Source of the DNA: Thalassospira sp. HF15
GTDB lineage: Bacteria > Pseudomonadota > Alphaproteobacteria > Rhodospirillales > Thalassospiraceae
Reading direction: 5' to 3'
DNA: 64,000 bases
Assembly (NCBI RefSeq): GCF_011806525.1
Contig: NZ_JAAVKI010000004.1
Coordinates: 310,001-374,000 of the forward strand
Numbering within the stretch: position 1 is the stretch's first letter; each line of letters begins with the position of its first letter. The notes below the pieces were generated by a model. That model did not search any database. It saw only the letters and a list, made by a program, of their open reading frames with translations, and was not told where the DNA came from. A program made the position numbers and the translations under genes. Positions 1 to 19,380 of the stretch are shown in pieces.

Positions 1-300
1 ACGGGCGCGCCAGCGCTTCATTACGAAGGCCTTACCAACAGATGCCTCTTTAACGTAGAGACGGTCAACATCGAGCTGATGGTTGTTTTCGGCATTAGCA
101 ATTGCCGATTCCAGCAGCTTTTTGACGTCCTGCGAAATACGTTTATTGGAGAAGGTCAGCTCTGCCAAAGCAGCTTCTGCCTTCATTCCACGAATCGACT
201 CGGCGACGAGGTTGAGCTTACGCGGGGAAATGCGTACTGCCCGGAGCGAAGCCGCAGCCTCGTTATCCGCCAGCCGACGGATGTCAGCTTTCTTACCCAT
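1..300 (-). CDS. rplV: 50S ribosomal protein L22 (partial)
   Basis: L22 is a large-subunit protein that contacts all 23S rRNA domains and lines the exit tunnel. The visible 100 residues begin [15 protein letters not shown] and contain the family motif [11 protein letters not shown], followed by a Lys/Arg-rich stretch ending VMKRWRARP. The reading frame runs off the left edge, so the C-terminal tunnel-loop end is not in the window. It follows rpsS by two bases in the S10 operon and is surely co-transcribed. Identity rests on the conserved motif and on gene order. Confidence 0.96.
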   Translation of the reverse strand, partial: MGKKADIRRLADNEAAASLRAVRISPRKLNLVAESIRGMKAEAALAELTFSNKRISQDVKKLLESAIANAENNHQLDVDRLYVKEASVGKAFVMKRWRAR

Positions 301-302
301 CG

Positions 303-581
303 TTACTTCCTCTTCGCCTTTTTGTCGGCCGCGTGACCATAGTAGGTACGGGTCGGCGAGAATTCACCGAACTTGTGACCAATCATGTCTTCGGTCACCA
401 GCACCGGCAGGAATTTCTGGCCATTGTAAACCCCAAAGGTGAGGCCTACGAATTGCGGCAAAATCGTCGAGCGCCGCGACCAGGTCTTAATTACCTCATT
501 CCGGCCTGAGGCACGGACAGTATCGGCTTTCTTAAGAAGGTATCCGTCAACAAACGGACCCTTCCAAACGGAACGCGCCAT
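303..581 (-). CDS. rpsS: 30S ribosomal protein S19
   Basis: S19 sits in the 30S head and binds 16S rRNA with S13. The 92-residue product has the usual length and starts [18 protein letters not shown], the strongly conserved S19 N-terminus. It keeps the [20 protein letters not shown] core and the [16 protein letters not shown] segment. It lies between rplB (16 bases upstream) and rplV in the canonical S10-operon order. Nothing about it is unusual. Confidence 0.98.
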   Translation of the reverse strand: MARSVWKGPFVDGYLLKKADTVRASGRNEVIKTWSRRSTILPQFVGLTFGVYNGQKFLPVLVTEDMIGHKFGEFSPTRTYYGHAADKKAKRK

Positions 582-597
582 AGTCTAGCCTCCTCCG

Positions 598-1425
598 TTA
601 GCTCTTGTGACGACGGCGCATGATAAGCGCGTCGGTCTTTTTGTTCGAGCGGGTACGTTTGCCCTTGGTAGGCTTGCCCCACGGCGTAACCGGATGACGA
701 CCACCCGATGTACGACCTTCACCACCACCATGCGGGTGATCGATCGGGTTCATGGCAACACCACGAACCGAAGGACGCTTGCCAAGCCAGCGATTACGGC
801 CGGCTTTACCAAGGTTTGAGTTCTGATGGTCCGGGTTGGACACGGCACCGATGGTAGCCATGCATTCACCACGAACCAAACGTACCTCACCGGAGGACAG
901 CTTAAGCTGGGCGTAACCCTGGTCCTTACCAACAAGCTGTACATACGAGCCTGCTGAACGTGCGACCTGACCACCTTTACCGGCTTTCAGTTCGACGTTA
1001 TGGACAATGGTACCGACCGGAATATTCTTCAGCGGTGCGGCGTTACCCGGCTTAATGTCTACACGGTCAGCGGCAACGACTTTGTCGCCGACAGCGAGAC
1101 GCTGCGGTGCGAGGATGTAGGCCAATTCGTCGTCAGAATAACGAACCAGTGCGATAAACGCAGTACGGTTCGGATCATATTCCAAACGCTCGACGGTACC
1201 GACGACATCAAACTTGGTACGTTTGAAGTCAATCATACGGTAACGACGTTTGTGACCACCACCGATACGGCGGGCGGGGATACGACCAGTATTGTTACGG
1301 CCACCTTTCTTGCGAAGACCTTCGGTCAACGCTTTGATCGGCTTGCCCTTGTGGAGATCAGAACGATCCACGAGAACCAGCTGACGGCGACCAGGAGAGG
1401 TTGGTTTAAACTTCTTCAAAGCCAT
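598..1425 (-). CDS. rplB: 50S ribosomal protein L2
   Basis: L2 is a primary 23S rRNA-binding protein near the peptidyl-transferase centre and is needed for subunit joining. At 275 residues it matches the family. The N-terminal half holds the OB-like RNA-binding domain with [22 protein letters not shown]. The C-terminal part has the invariant segment [13 protein letters not shown], whose histidine is essential in other bacteria, and ends in a basic tail. The start codon is three bases from the rplW stop, implying translational coupling. Confidence 0.98.
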   Translation of the reverse strand: MALKKFKPTSPGRRQLVLVDRSDLHKGKPIKALTEGLRKKGGRNNTGRIPARRIGGGHKRRYRMIDFKRTKFDVVGTVERLEYDPNRTAFIALVRYSDDELAYILAPQRLAVGDKVVAADRVDIKPGNAAPLKNIPVGTIVHNVELKAGKGGQVARSAGSYVQLVGKDQGYAQLKLSSGEVRLVRGECMATIGAVSNPDHQNSNLGKAGRNRWLGKRPSVRGVAMNPIDHPHGGGEGRTSGGRHPVTPWGKPTKGKRTRSNKKTDALIMRRRHKS

Positions 1426-1428
1426 GTC

Positions 1429-1731
1429 TTAGATTCCCGTAGTCACGTCGATGGACTGACCCTCTTCGAGGGTAACCATCGCTTTCTTGAAATCGCTCCG
1501 ACGACCGGAAATACCGCGAAAACGCTTGGTTTTTCCTTTTACCACAGAGGTATTGACCGTCTTGACCTTCACCCCGAACAGACCTTCCACAGCAGCCTTA
1601 ATCTCCGGCTTGGTGGCGTCGATCGCGACTTTGAACGCAACAGCGTTGTGTTCAGAAATCAACGTCGACTTTTCAGTGATATGCGGGGCGCGGATGACTT
1701 CGTACATCCGCTCTTTGCTGATGATCGTCAT
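1429..1731 (-). CDS. rplW: 50S ribosomal protein L23
   Basis: L23 lies at the polypeptide exit and is the docking site for trigger factor and SRP. The 100-residue protein has the L23 fold signature: [13 protein letters not shown] near the N-terminus, then [24 protein letters not shown] sequence and a basic loop with KTKRFRG. Its ATGA start overlaps the rplD stop by four bases, so the two are translationally coupled in the S10 operon. Confidence 0.98.
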   Translation of the reverse strand: MTIISKERMYEVIRAPHITEKSTLISEHNAVAFKVAIDATKPEIKAAVEGLFGVKVKTVNTSVVKGKTKRFRGISGRRSDFKKAMVTLEEGQSIDVTTGI

Positions 1732-2348
1732 TTGAGACGTGCCTCCAACGCTTCGACCGCACCCTTGGTCAGCACCAGGGTGTCACGGCGCAGGATGTCA
1801 TAGACGTTAGCACCAATCTGCGGAAGCACATCAACCTGCGGGATGTTGCGCGCTGCGCGTGCAAAACCCTCATTGACCTGCGTACCGTCGATGATCAGTG
1901 CAGACTTCCAGCCGAGTTTGTTGAAAACTGCGACCAGATTCTTGGTTTTGGCGTCCGAGAATTCCGCATTATCAAGAACGATAAGCTTACCGTCTTTTGC
2001 CTTGGCCGACAGAGCGGTTTTCAGCGCGAGTTTACGGAACTTCTTGGTCAGATCGTGTGCGTGGTCGCGAACGCGCGGACCGTGCACGGTACCACCACCA
2101 CGGAACTGTGCGGCTTTACGGGAACCGTGACGTGCACCGCCACTACCCTTCTGACGCACGAATTTTTTCGTGGTTGCGGAAACTTCCGACTTTTCCTTTA
2201 CCTTGTGGGTACCGGCACGGCGTTTTGCCAGCTGCCAGTTCACCATGCGGTGCAGGACGTCGCGACGTACTTCCAGACCAAAGATGTCTTCTGCAAGATC
2301 AATCTTACCGGACTTGGAAGCGTCAAGTTTGAGAATGTCGAGCTTCAT
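1728..2348 (-). CDS. rplD: 50S ribosomal protein L4
   Basis: L4 is a large-subunit protein whose extended loop reaches the exit tunnel. In gamma-proteobacteria it also represses its own S10 operon. The 206-residue sequence has the Gly/Lys-rich tunnel loop ([20 protein letters not shown], around residues 70-89) and a C-terminal domain with LVLDNAEF-like and [15 protein letters not shown] segments. It follows rplC by five bases and overlaps rplW. Whether it autoregulates here cannot be judged from sequence. Confidence 0.97.
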   Translation of the reverse strand: MKLDILKLDASKSGKIDLAEDIFGLEVRRDVLHRMVNWQLAKRRAGTHKVKEKSEVSATTKKFVRQKGSGGARHGSRKAAQFRGGGTVHGPRVRDHAHDLTKKFRKLALKTALSAKAKDGKLIVLDNAEFSDAKTKNLVAVFNKLGWKSALIIDGTQVNEGFARAARNIPQVDVLPQIGANVYDILRRDTLVLTKGAVEALEARLK

Positions 2349-2353
2349 GATGC

Positions 2354-3070
2354 TTATTCCTTATCCTCGGCGACAGCTTCTTCAGCAGCCGGGGCAGCAC
2401 CCTTGAGCGCAGCCGGGAACGGAAGACCTTCCGGTGCAGCACGCTTCACAGAGTCCTTAACAAGGACGTAGGCACCCTTGTGACCCGGGACTGCACCGTG
2501 AACCAGGATCAGGCCTTTATCAGCGTCAGAAGAGACGATTTTAAGGGACTGAACGGTTACACGTGCGGCACCCATATGACCGGCCATCTTCTTACCTTTG
2601 AAGACGCGGCCCGGGTCCTGGCACTGACCGGTGGAACCATGCGAACGGTGCGAAATCGACACACCGTGCGACGCACGCAGACCACCAAAGTTGTGACGCT
2701 TCATCGCACCGGCAAAACCTTTACCGATGGACGTGCCGATTACGTCAACGAACTGGCCTTCGACGAAATGGGTTGCAGCAAGTTCTGCACCAACTTCGAT
2801 CAGGCCGTCTTCGCTTACGCGGAATTCAGCAAGTTTGGCTTTCGGCTCAACCTTGGCTTTGGCGAAGTGGCCACGCATCGGCTTGGATACGTTTTTCACT
2901 TTCGCTTTGCCATAACCAAGCTGAACAGCGACGTAGCCGTCGGTGTCGTTGGTACGGTTGGCGACAACCTGAAGATCTTCGACCTTCAGAACGGTTACAG
3001 GAAGGTGGGAACCGTCGTCGTTGAAGACGCGGGTCATACCGACCTTCTGGGTAATAAGTCCACTACGCAT
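2354..3070 (-). CDS. rplC: 50S ribosomal protein L3
   Basis: L3 is an assembly-initiating large-subunit protein near the peptidyl-transferase centre. The start [16 protein letters not shown] is the typical L3 N-terminus, and the central segment with [16 protein letters not shown] and GKKMAGHMG is the rRNA-threading loop. At 238 residues it is longer than the E. coli protein because of an acidic, Ala/Glu-rich C-terminal tail (residues about 224-238), common in alphaproteobacteria. It lies 16 bases after rpsJ. Confidence 0.97.
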   Translation of the reverse strand: MRSGLITQKVGMTRVFNDDGSHLPVTVLKVEDLQVVANRTNDTDGYVAVQLGYGKAKVKNVSKPMRGHFAKAKVEPKAKLAEFRVSEDGLIEVGAELAATHFVEGQFVDVIGTSIGKGFAGAMKRHNFGGLRASHGVSISHRSHGSTGQCQDPGRVFKGKKMAGHMGAARVTVQSLKIVSSDADKGLILVHGAVPGHKGAYVLVKDSVKRAAPEGLPFPAALKGAAPAAEEAVAEDKE

Positions 3071-3086
3071 TGCGGCTTACTCCCGA

Positions 3087-3395
3087 TTAAAGTTTGATCT
3101 CGACATCGACACCGGACGCAAGGTCGAGCTTCATAAGAGCATCGACGGTTTGCGGGGTCGGGTCGACAATGTCGAGAAGACGCTTGTGCGTACGGATTTC
3201 AAGCTGTTCGCGTGATTTTTTGTTCACGTGCGGAGACCGCAGAACAGTGTACTTTTCGATGCGGGTCGGCAGCGGAATTGGGCCGCGGACCTCTGCGCCA
3301 GTGCGCTTCGCCGTATTGACGATCTCACGTGTGGACTGATCCAGCACGCGATGGTCAAACGCCTTGAGGCGAATGCGAATGTTCTGACTATCCAT
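3087..3395 (-). CDS. rpsJ: 30S ribosomal protein S10 / NusE
   Basis: S10 is a small-subunit protein that also serves in transcription antitermination as NusE, the partner of NusB and NusG. I chose the start [20 protein letters not shown] at 3395 because this is the conserved S10 N-terminus. An upstream ATG at 3419 would add eight unconserved residues. The product is 102 residues, the usual size, and contains [20 protein letters not shown]. It is the first S10-operon gene and follows tuf directly. Confidence 0.96.
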   Translation of the reverse strand: MDSQNIRIRLKAFDHRVLDQSTREIVNTAKRTGAEVRGPIPLPTRIEKYTVLRSPHVNKKSREQLEIRTHKRLLDIVDPTPQTVDALMKLDLASGVDVEIKL

Positions 3396-3467
3396 GTAAT
3401 TATGTACCGGAGCCCTCAAAAGGACACCGGCCCCTCAACTGGAGTTGACGATTGCCGCAAAAGTGTT

Positions 3468-3492
3468 GCGGGCGGCTTAAATAGCCGCCCGC
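3468..3492 (-). terminator. hairpin after tuf copy 1
   Basis: A perfect 10-bp stem (GCGGGCGGCT pairing with AGCCGCCCGC) with a five-base loop lies 22 bases past the tuf stop. No uninterrupted T-run follows on the minus strand, so it may act as a processing or attenuation hairpin between tuf and rpsJ rather than a full terminator. A similar hairpin follows tuf copy 2 at 20304-20330. Confidence 0.5.
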
Positions 3493-3514
3493 TTCACAAA
3501 GATCAAGAGAAAAA

Positions 3515-4705
3515 TTATTCGATGATCTTGGCAACAACGCCCGCGCCGACGGTACGACCGCCTTCACGGATTGCGAAACGCAGACCTTCGTCCATTGCGA
3601 TCGGTGCAATGAGGGTTGCGGTCATCTGAACGTTGTCGCCCGGCATAACCATTTCGGTGCCAGCCGGCAGCTCGATCGAACCGGTTACGTCAGTCGTACG
3701 GAAGTAGAACTGCGGACGGTAGTTCGAGAAGAACGGCGTATGACGGCCACCTTCATCCTTGGTCAGGATGTAGGCTTCTGCTTCGAATTTGGTGTGCGGG
3801 GTGATCGAGCCGACATGGGCCAGAACCTGGCCACGTTCGACGTCTTCACGCTTGGTACCACGCAGCAGCGCGCCGATGTTGTCGCCAGCTTCACCCTGAT
3901 CGAGCAGCTTGCGGAACATTTCAACGCCGGTAACGGTGGTTTTAACGGTGTCTTTGATGCCGACGATTTCAATTTCTTCGCCAACTTTAACAACACCGGT
4001 CTCAACACGACCGGTCACAACCGTACCACGACCCGAAATCGAGAACACGTCCTCGATCGGCATCAGGAACGGCTTGTCTTTCGGACGATCCGGAGCCGGG
4101 ATGTATTCGTCAACCGCTTTCATCAGTTCGAGGATAGCGTTTTTGCCGATTTCATCATCGCGACCTTCCAGAGCAGCAAGAGCAGAACCCTTGATGATCG
4201 GAATATCGTCGCCCGGGAAGTCGTAGGACGACAGAAGTTCACGGATTTCCATTTCGACGAGCTCGAGAAGCTCTTCGTCGTCGACCTGGTCAACTTTGTT
4301 CATGAAGACGACCAGTGCCGGAACGCCAACCTGACGTGCAAGCAGGATGTGCTCGCGGGTCTGCGGCATCGGGCCATCAGCTGCGGAAACGACGAGGATA
4401 CCGCCGTCCATCTGTGCCGCACCAGTGATCATGTTTTTAACATAGTCAGCGTGGCCCGGGCAGTCGACGTGTGCGTAGTGACGGTTCTCGGTCTCGTACT
4501 CAACGTGCGCGGTCGAGATCGTGATACCACGAGCTTTCTCTTCCGGTGCTTTGTCGATGTCGTTGTAGTCCTGGAACGAAGCGCCGCCGGCTTCTGCCAG
4601 AACTTTGGTGATTGCTGCGGTCAGCGTGGTTTTACCGTGGTCAACGTGGCCGACGGTGCCTACGTTAACGTGCGGTTTTGTACGCTCAAACTTTTCTTTA
4701 GCCAT
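3515..4705 (-). CDS. tuf: elongation factor Tu, copy 1
   Basis: EF-Tu is the GTPase that delivers aminoacyl-tRNA to the ribosome. The 396-residue protein has GHVDHGKT (G1, residues 19-26), the G3 DCPGH motif and the G4 NKVD motif, followed by the two beta-barrel domains. It is the last gene of the str operon, 28 bases after fusA. A second gene at 20370-21560 encodes exactly the same protein. The nucleotide sequences differ only by synonymous changes in codons 2-3 and near the last ten codons, as expected for ongoing gene conversion. Confidence 0.99.
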   Translation of the reverse strand: MAKEKFERTKPHVNVGTVGHVDHGKTTLTAAITKVLAEAGGASFQDYNDIDKAPEEKARGITISTAHVEYETENRHYAHVDCPGHADYVKNMITGAAQMDGGILVVSAADGPMPQTREHILLARQVGVPALVVFMNKVDQVDDEELLELVEMEIRELLSSYDFPGDDIPIIKGSALAALEGRDDEIGKNAILELMKAVDEYIPAPDRPKDKPFLMPIEDVFSISGRGTVVTGRVETGVVKVGEEIEIVGIKDTVKTTVTGVEMFRKLLDQGEAGDNIGALLRGTKREDVERGQVLAHVGSITPHTKFEAEAYILTKDEGGRHTPFFSNYRPQFYFRTTDVTGSIELPAGTEMVMPGDNVQMTATLIAPIAMDEGLRFAIREGGRTVGAGVVAKIIE

Positions 4706-4733
4706 TTCTAACTCCGTTTATTCTGGCTTGGCC

Positions 4734-6815
4734 TTAGCCGGCCGACTTAGCTTTGACTTCGTCCGCAACTGCTTGCGGGACGTCTGAATAGTGATCGAAC
4801 TGCATCACGAACTGGGCACGGCCCTGAGACATGGAGCGCAGTGTATTGACGTAACCGAACATGTTGGCCAGCGGTACGAAGGCGTTAACAACGCGCGCAA
4901 TACCACGGGAGTCCATGTCACGGACCTGGCCACGACGGCTGTTCAGGTCGCCAATGATGTCACCCATGTACTCTTCAGGGGTCACAACCTCGACCTTCAT
5001 GATCGGCTCAAGCAGCTTCGGCGAAGCTTTCGACAGACCTTCTTTGAACGCTGCGCGAGCAGCGATTTCGAAGGCCATGACGCTCGAGTCAACGTCATGG
5101 TATGCACCATCGGTCAGCTTGATCGAGAAATCGGTTACAGGGAAGCCTGCGATAACACCGCTCTGCAGCGAGCTTTCGAGGCCTTTCTGTACGCCCGGGA
5201 TGTATTCCTTCGGAACGTTACCGCCAACGACAGTATCGGAGAAGGAGAAGCCCGAACCCGGTTCACCCGGGGTGAAGGTCAACTTGATACGTGCGAACTG
5301 ACCCGAACCACCCGACTGTTTTTTGTGGGTGTAGTCGATATCGACTTCTTTCGAGATCGTTTCACGATAAGCAACCTGCGGCGCGCCGACGTTTGCTTCG
5401 ACCTTGAATTCACGCTTCATACGATCGACAAGAATGTCGAGGTGAAGCTCGCCCATACCGGAAATGATGGTCTGGCCGGATTCGTGGTCGGATTTAACAC
5501 GGAACGACGGATCTTCCTGGGCAAGACGTGCCAGGGCGAGACCCATTTTTTCCTGGTCGGCTTTCGATTTCGGCTCAACAGCGATTTCGATAACCGGATC
5601 CGGGAATTCCATGCGCTCGAGGATGATCGGCTTGGCCGGGTCACAAAGGGTATCACCAGTGGTGGTGTCTTTGAGACCAACCAGAGCAACGATGTCGCCC
5701 GAGCAAGCGTATTTGATTTCTTCGCGGTTGTTGGAATGCATAAGAAGCATACGACCGATACGTTCTTTTTTCTCTTTAACAGAGTTCAGAACGTAGGAGC
5801 CTGCTTCGAGCACGCCAGAATAGATACGCGCGAAGGTCAGAGAACCGACAAACGGATCGCTCATGATCTTGAACGCAAGCGCTGAGAACGGTGCGTCGTC
5901 GTTCAATGCACGGGAATCCGGTTCATCTTCGGTGTTCGGCTTAACGCCACGAACATCGTCGATATCGTCCGGTGCCGGCATGTAGTCGACAACAGCATCG
6001 AGAAGCGGCTGAACGCCTTTGTTCTTGAACGCGGTACCCAGAAGGACCGGAACAAGTTCACCAGCGATCGTGCCCTTACGGATGCACTCTTTGAGCTTCT
6101 CTTCGCTCGGCTGCTCACCTTCAAGGTAAGCTTCCATAGCTTCTTCGTCGCACTCAACCGCCTGCTCGATCAGGGCTTCGCGGTATTCTGCGGCCTGGTC
6201 AGCAAGGGAATCACGAATGTCGCGATATTCGAACTCTGCACCAAGGCTTTCGTCTTTCCAGACGATTTCCTGGTTCTTCACGAGGTCGACAACGCCTTCG
6301 AACTCACCTTCGGCACCGATCGGCAGCTGCATGACAGCGGCGTTGGCACCAAGGCGTTCTTTGATCATTTCGACGCAACGGAAGAAGTCCGCACCGGTAC
6401 GGTCCATTTTGTTGACGAAGCACATACGCGGAACGTTGTACTTGTCAGCCTGGCGCCAGACGGTTTCGGTCTGCGGTTCAACACCGGAGACGGCATCAAA
6501 CACGGCGCAGGCACCATCGAGAACACGAAGCGAACGTTCAACTTCAATGGTGAAGTCAACGTGGCCCGGGGTATCGATGATGTTGACACGGTGGTCGTTC
6601 CAGAAGCAGGTCGTCGCAGCAGACGTAATCGTAATGCCACGTTCCTGTTCCTGTTCCATCCAGTCCATGGTCGCGGCGCCGTCGTGGACTTCGCCGATCT
6701 TGTAGGACTTACCGGTGTAGAAAAGGATTCGCTCGGTGGTCGTCGTTTTACCAGCATCAATGTGTGCCATGATGCCGATGTTACGATACCGAGAGATCGG
6801 AGTGCGTTTTACCAT
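4734..6815 (-). CDS. fusA: elongation factor G
   Basis: EF-G is the GTPase that drives ribosomal translocation and, with RRF, ribosome recycling. The 693-residue product starts [14 protein letters not shown] and has the P-loop AHIDAGKT (residues 17-24), the switch II DTPGHVD motif and the NKMDR G4 motif. Domains II to V follow, including [10 protein letters not shown] and the [15 protein letters not shown] stretch of domain IV. It lies 27 bases after rpsG and before tuf in the usual str order. Length and motifs mark canonical FusA rather than an EF-G2 paralogue. Confidence 0.98.
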   Translation of the reverse strand: MVKRTPISRYRNIGIMAHIDAGKTTTTERILFYTGKSYKIGEVHDGAATMDWMEQEQERGITITSAATTCFWNDHRVNIIDTPGHVDFTIEVERSLRVLDGACAVFDAVSGVEPQTETVWRQADKYNVPRMCFVNKMDRTGADFFRCVEMIKERLGANAAVMQLPIGAEGEFEGVVDLVKNQEIVWKDESLGAEFEYRDIRDSLADQAAEYREALIEQAVECDEEAMEAYLEGEQPSEEKLKECIRKGTIAGELVPVLLGTAFKNKGVQPLLDAVVDYMPAPDDIDDVRGVKPNTEDEPDSRALNDDAPFSALAFKIMSDPFVGSLTFARIYSGVLEAGSYVLNSVKEKKERIGRMLLMHSNNREEIKYACSGDIVALVGLKDTTTGDTLCDPAKPIILERMEFPDPVIEIAVEPKSKADQEKMGLALARLAQEDPSFRVKSDHESGQTIISGMGELHLDILVDRMKREFKVEANVGAPQVAYRETISKEVDIDYTHKKQSGGSGQFARIKLTFTPGEPGSGFSFSDTVVGGNVPKEYIPGVQKGLESSLQSGVIAGFPVTDFSIKLTDGAYHDVDSSVMAFEIAARAAFKEGLSKASPKLLEPIMKVEVVTPEEYMGDIIGDLNSRRGQVRDMDSRGIARVVNAFVPLANMFGYVNTLRSMSQGRAQFVMQFDHYSDVPQAVADEVKAKSAG

Positions 6816-6842
6816 AATCGACTCTTGATCTTGAGGTCTGGG

Positions 6843-7322
<480 letters not shown>

Positions 7323-7694
7323 TTATTTCGGACGCTTCGCGCCGTATTTCGAACGACGCTGTTTACGGTCTTTGACACCCTGCGTATCGAGGGTACCGCG
7401 AATGATGTGGTAACGCACACCCGGCAAATCCTTCACACGGCCGCCGCGGATCATCACGACAGAGTGTTCCTGAAGGTTGTGGCCTTCACCCGGAATGTAA
7501 GAAGTTACTTCGTAGCCGTTGGTCAAACGAACACGAGCAACCTTACGAAGTGCCGAGTTCGGCTTCTTCGGGGTAGTGGTGTAGACACGGGTGCAAACGC
7601 CGCGTTTCTGCGGGCATGCTTCCAGTGCCGGAACCATATCGCGCTGGGTGCGCGGAGTCCGCGACTTGCGGATCAACTGGTTAATAGTGGGCAT
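7323..7694 (-). CDS. rpsL: 30S ribosomal protein S12
   Basis: S12 is the decoding-centre protein in which streptomycin-resistance mutations arise. The 123-residue product starts [15 protein letters not shown]. Both resistance-hotspot lysines are in their wild-type form, in [12 protein letters not shown] and [12 protein letters not shown], so nothing suggests streptomycin resistance from this gene. It is the first gene of the str operon and is preceded by a long leader and a good promoter (7927-7955). Confidence 0.98.
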   Translation of the reverse strand: MPTINQLIRKSRTPRTQRDMVPALEACPQKRGVCTRVYTTTPKKPNSALRKVARVRLTNGYEVTSYIPGEGHNLQEHSVVMIRGGRVKDLPGVRYHIIRGTLDTQGVKDRKQRRSKYGAKRPK

Positions 7695-7920
7695 TAACTT
7701 TCCCTTTTACTTCAACGGACGCCACGAGGGCGCTGCTCATATCGACGCACGACGAGCGACCACGCGTCTTTGTACAAGGACAAAAACACGCGCGGACGCC
7801 CATAAAAGCAGGAGTTCCTGCCTCGACGGCCGTCAGAGTCGCACTCAAGCGATGGGGGGCGAAAACCGCCCGCTACCGCACAATACGGCACCGGCACAGC
7901 CACACCCCCCTAGATTCGGT
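7695..7920 (-). promoter_or_regulatory. long 5' leader of the str operon
   Basis: About 225 bases separate the likely transcription start (near 7920) from rpsL, with no convincing gene inside. On the minus strand the leader holds a hairpin at 7804-7821, GCAGG pairing with CCTGC around AACT and followed directly by TTTT, which looks like a small intrinsic terminator. A 10-base palindrome (GACGGCCGTC) lies next to it. This arrangement would suit attenuation of the ribosomal operon. The leader's existence follows from the promoter call, and its function is inference. Confidence 0.45.
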
Positions 7921-7926
7921 GGGCGC

Positions 7927-7955
7927 ATACTAGTGACGGGCCCCTATTGCGTCAA
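7927..7955 (-). promoter_or_regulatory. sigma-70 type promoter of rpsL-rpsG-fusA-tuf
   Basis: Reading the minus strand, a -35 TTGACG (7950-7955) is separated by exactly 17 bases from a -10 TAGTAT (7927-7932). It lies between the rpoC terminator and rpsL, where a separate str-operon promoter is expected. Confidence 0.6.
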
Positions 7956-7996
7956 GCAAAACCCTCTGGGCCTTCGAGTTGGCGCTTCAAACGCCG

Positions 7997-8033
7997 AAAC
8001 GAGCCGGTGCGTCGATAAGAGTCCGGCTCGTTT
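7997..8033 (-). terminator. rpoC terminator
   Basis: An inverted repeat of 11 bases (AAACGAGCCGG and CCGGCTCGTTT) with a 15-base loop starts about 32 bases after the rpoC stop. The A/T-flanked GC stem is the usual intrinsic form and may work in both directions. It closes the rif transcription unit before the str promoter. Confidence 0.75.
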
Positions 8034-8065
8034 CTGATTCTTTTTAACTGTCTGGCGCGACGAAC

Positions 8066-12355
<4,290 letters not shown>

Positions 12356-12367
12356 TCAGCCAAACAC

Positions 12368-16534
<4,167 letters not shown>

Positions 16535-16912
16535 CATCGTTCCTTTAATCGCGCCTCCCCACACCGTCCGAACTCGTTCGTCCCTGCTCTGCCGCGTTTG
16601 CGAGTCGCACAAAACGCATACAGCACAACGACGCCCGAGCCCCGTACGGGGCGGGCGTTCACTTGATTATGACCGTGGATGTTATTTGACATCCAACTTG
16701 ATTGAGATCACTGATCCCTCGGCTGTCGACGCCGTCAAAGATAACCTTTGACCTAAACGGCCTTACGTTATGTACGATTACCTTTGGCAGCGTCAACCGT
16801 TAAATTCCTGTTCGCGCCGCTGCACCCACCAGACACAATTGCCTGGAAGCACAGAGACGGAAGGGTCGGCGCCCAAAGGACGCCGACCCAGACCTTGGCA
16901 AGAAGCCGTCGA
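16535..16912 (-). other. rplL-rpoB intergenic region with hairpins
   Basis: These 378 bases hold no credible gene. Three inverted repeats are visible: a perfect 9-bp stem at 16863-16889 (separate entry), a 6-bp stem GGATGT/ACATCC at 16677-16694, and a GC-rich repeat GCCCC-GTAC-GGGGC at 16639-16652 with flanking CGCCC/GGGCG. In E. coli the same gap carries a partial terminator and an RNase III site that set the ribosomal protein to polymerase ratio. A like role here is inference. Confidence 0.5.
16863..16889 (-). terminator. rplL-rpoB attenuator hairpin
   Basis: GGGTCGGCG pairs perfectly with CGCCGACCC around a nine-base loop, 23 bases after the rplL stop. The following minus-strand sequence is only weakly T-rich, so partial termination is more likely than full. 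This fits the need for fewer rpoBC than rplJL transcripts. Confidence 0.55.
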
Positions 16913-17290
<378 letters not shown>

Positions 17291-17345
17291 TTTACTATAC
17301 TCCTAGGCTTGAACTTAGATATCTGAGATATCTGATTACTTTGGT

Positions 17346-17864
17346 TTACGCGGCTTCGCCTTTGTCGGCATATGCCTTCAGCACCTGGGCGATCTGGCCC
17401 GCCGGCTTGGAGGTCAGCGTAGCGATACGCTGTGCCGGGGTCTGGATCATACCCACCAGTTTCGCACGAAGTTCGTCCAGCGACGGCAGTTCTGCCAGAG
17501 CTTTAACGCCCTGCTCGTCCAGAATCTGTTCGCCGATGGCACCAGCAACAAGCACGAGCTTGTCGTTGGATTTTGCGAACTCGGAGGCTACTTTTGCGAC
17601 CGATGCCGGATCAGCTGAGTAGCCAATCGCGGTCGGGCCGGTGAAGTAGTCTGCAAGACCAGCAAATTTGGTGCCTTCCAGAGCAAGTCGCGTAAGCCGG
17701 TTTTTGGTGACCTTGAAGCCCGCACCAGATTCACGCATCTGTGCACGAAGAGCGGTGATTTCTGCGACCGTCAACCCTTTGTACTGGGTGATGACCACGC
17801 CTTCCGCACCTTCGAACACTTCGCGCATTTCTGCTACGAACTGTTGTTTATCATCGCGGTTCAC
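17346..17864 (-). CDS. rplJ: 50S ribosomal protein L10
   Basis: L10 anchors the L7/L12 dimers to 23S rRNA. Together with L7/L12 it represses its own mRNA in many bacteria by binding the rplJ leader. The 172-residue protein starts MNRDDKQQFVAEMREVF and has the RNA-binding N-terminal domain (KVTKNRLTRLALEGT) and a C-terminal helix for L12 docking. The 279-base gap upstream carries strong hairpins compatible with an L10-type leader. Confidence 0.97.
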   Translation of the reverse strand: MNRDDKQQFVAEMREVFEGAEGVVITQYKGLTVAEITALRAQMRESGAGFKVTKNRLTRLALEGTKFAGLADYFTGPTAIGYSADPASVAKVASEFAKSNDKLVLVAGAIGEQILDEQGVKALAELPSLDELRAKLVGMIQTPAQRIATLTSKPAGQIAQVLKAYADKGEAA

Positions 17865-18143
17865 TTTTAGTCTCCGACATTGCTTGTTGCCCTGAACCCC
17901 ACAAGGAGGTTCACAGACGTGACCTGTCCTTTCGAACCGGTCTGTTACGCCCGTCCGTTTGCCAGATGTTCAAGCCTTGTGTGGATCCCCGATGGGAAAA
18001 CCTAAGAACCGGAACCTCTGCCTATGCAGGAAATTAAGAGCGACAAATCTCGCTCACCTGCAGTCTGGGACAGACAGGTAGAGAGGGCTATGCGCCCTCT
18101 CCGGTCCTGACCGATCCGAAGACCGGTCAGAATTCGAAAATTC
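17865..18143 (-). promoter_or_regulatory. rplA-rplJ gap, putative L10 leader
   Basis: No gene is visible in these 279 bases. Just after rplA, 18107-18130 forms a 10-bp stem (one G-U pair) capped by a TTCG tetraloop on the minus strand. The next element, 18081-18101, is a perfect 8-bp stem GAGAGGGC/GCCCTCTC. Position and structure density fit the known L10 leader family placed before rplJ, but I could not align it to the family model. The first hairpin could instead protect the rplKA transcript end. Confidence 0.5.
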
Positions 18144-18842
18144 TTACTTCGACGCGATGTCAGCAATCGACAGCTTGACGCCAGCACCCATGGTGGAGCT
18201 GATCGCTGCACGCTCAAGGTAGGTCCCTTTTGCGCCGGTCGGTTTTGCTTTTACGATCGCGTTTACGAATGCTTTTGCATTCTCAAGGATCTGTTCTTCG
18301 CTGAACGATGCCTTGCCGATACCTGCATGAACGATACCGTTTTTCTCTGCGCGGAACTGAACCTGGCCAGCTTTCGCGTCAGAAACGGCAGTCGCAACAT
18401 CCATGGTAACGGTGCCGAGTTTCGGGTTCGGCATCAGGCCACGCGGGCCGAGAACCTTACCGAGACGGCCGACAACAGCCATCATGTCCGGGGTTGCAAT
18501 AACGCGATCATAGTTCAGATCGCCTTTCTGCATTGCTTCCATCAGGTCTTCAGCGCCAACAGCGTCTGCACCAGCTTTCTGGGCTTCTTCTGCTTTGGCG
18601 TCTTTTGCGAAGACAGCAACGCGCATGGTTTTACCGGTACCATGCGGCAGGGAAACAACACCACGGACCATCTGGTCAGCGTGACGCGGATCAACACCAA
18701 GGTTCATTGCCATTTCGATGGTTTCATCGAATTTGGCTTTTGCACCTTCTTTGACGATTTTGACAGCAGCTGCCAGATCGTACTGGGTGTTACGGTCGAT
18801 GCCCTCATAGGCCTGGGCAAGGCGTTTACCAGTCTTGGCCAT
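18144..18842 (-). CDS. rplA: 50S ribosomal protein L1
   Basis: L1 forms the mobile stalk that helps release E-site tRNA. In E. coli it represses rplKA. The start at 18842 ([17 protein letters not shown]) was chosen because it matches the L1 N-terminus. A start at 18875 would add eleven unconserved residues overlapping rplK. The 232-residue product has the two-domain L1 pattern with [12 protein letters not shown] and [20 protein letters not shown]. It follows rplK by four bases. Confidence 0.98.
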   Translation of the reverse strand: MAKTGKRLAQAYEGIDRNTQYDLAAAVKIVKEGAKAKFDETIEMAMNLGVDPRHADQMVRGVVSLPHGTGKTMRVAVFAKDAKAEEAQKAGADAVGAEDLMEAMQKGDLNYDRVIATPDMMAVVGRLGKVLGPRGLMPNPKLGTVTMDVATAVSDAKAGQVQFRAEKNGIVHAGIGKASFSEEQILENAKAFVNAIVKAKPTGAKGTYLERAAISSTMGAGVKLSIADIASK

Positions 18843-18846
18843 CGTC

Positions 18847-19275
18847 TTACTCCACAACCTCGAGACCCATCGCACGGGCAGAGCCCTCGATCATTGCCAT
18901 CGCGCCATCAACGTCAAATGCGTTGAGGTCAGCCATTTTGGCTTCTGCGATTTCTTTGACCTGTGCTTTGGTTACTTTACCAACATAACCTTTACCGGTG
19001 GTACCGGAACCCTTGGCGATACCTGCTGCCTTTTTCAGGAAGTAGGATGCCGGCGGGGTTTTGGTGATGAAGGAGAAGGAACGGTCGGAATAAACGGTGA
19101 TGACGACCGGAATCGGCATACCAGGTTCCATCTGCTGGGTCGCTGCGTTGAACGCCTTGCAGAATTCCATAATATTCACGCCGCGCTGACCAAGAGCCGG
19201 GCCGACAGGCGGCGACGGATTGGCTTTGCCGGCGGGAATCTGCAGCTTAAGATAGCCGTCGATTTTCTTCGCCAT
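18847..19275 (-). CDS. rplK: 50S ribosomal protein L11
   Basis: L11 binds the GTPase-associated region of 23S rRNA and is needed for RelA activation. The start at 19275 ([16 protein letters not shown]) is the conserved N-terminus, so the in-frame upstream ATG at 19311 is rejected. The 142-residue protein has the proline-rich N-terminal domain ([20 protein letters not shown]) and the basic C-terminal rRNA-binding domain. It is the first ribosomal gene after nusG. Confidence 0.98.
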   Translation of the reverse strand: MAKKIDGYLKLQIPAGKANPSPPVGPALGQRGVNIMEFCKAFNAATQQMEPGMPIPVVITVYSDRSFSFITKTPPASYFLKKAAGIAKGSGTTGKGYVGKVTKAQVKEIAEAKMADLNAFDVDGAMAMIEGSARAMGLEVVE

Positions 19276-19380
19276 TAGGGTACCTCTTAAAGAAGCGCGC
19301 GGTCCGGCCATGGCTGACCTCCCGCGCCTTGATTGCTGCCTGCGTATACAGGTAGCGACTTAAATTTTCAAGATCGTTTT

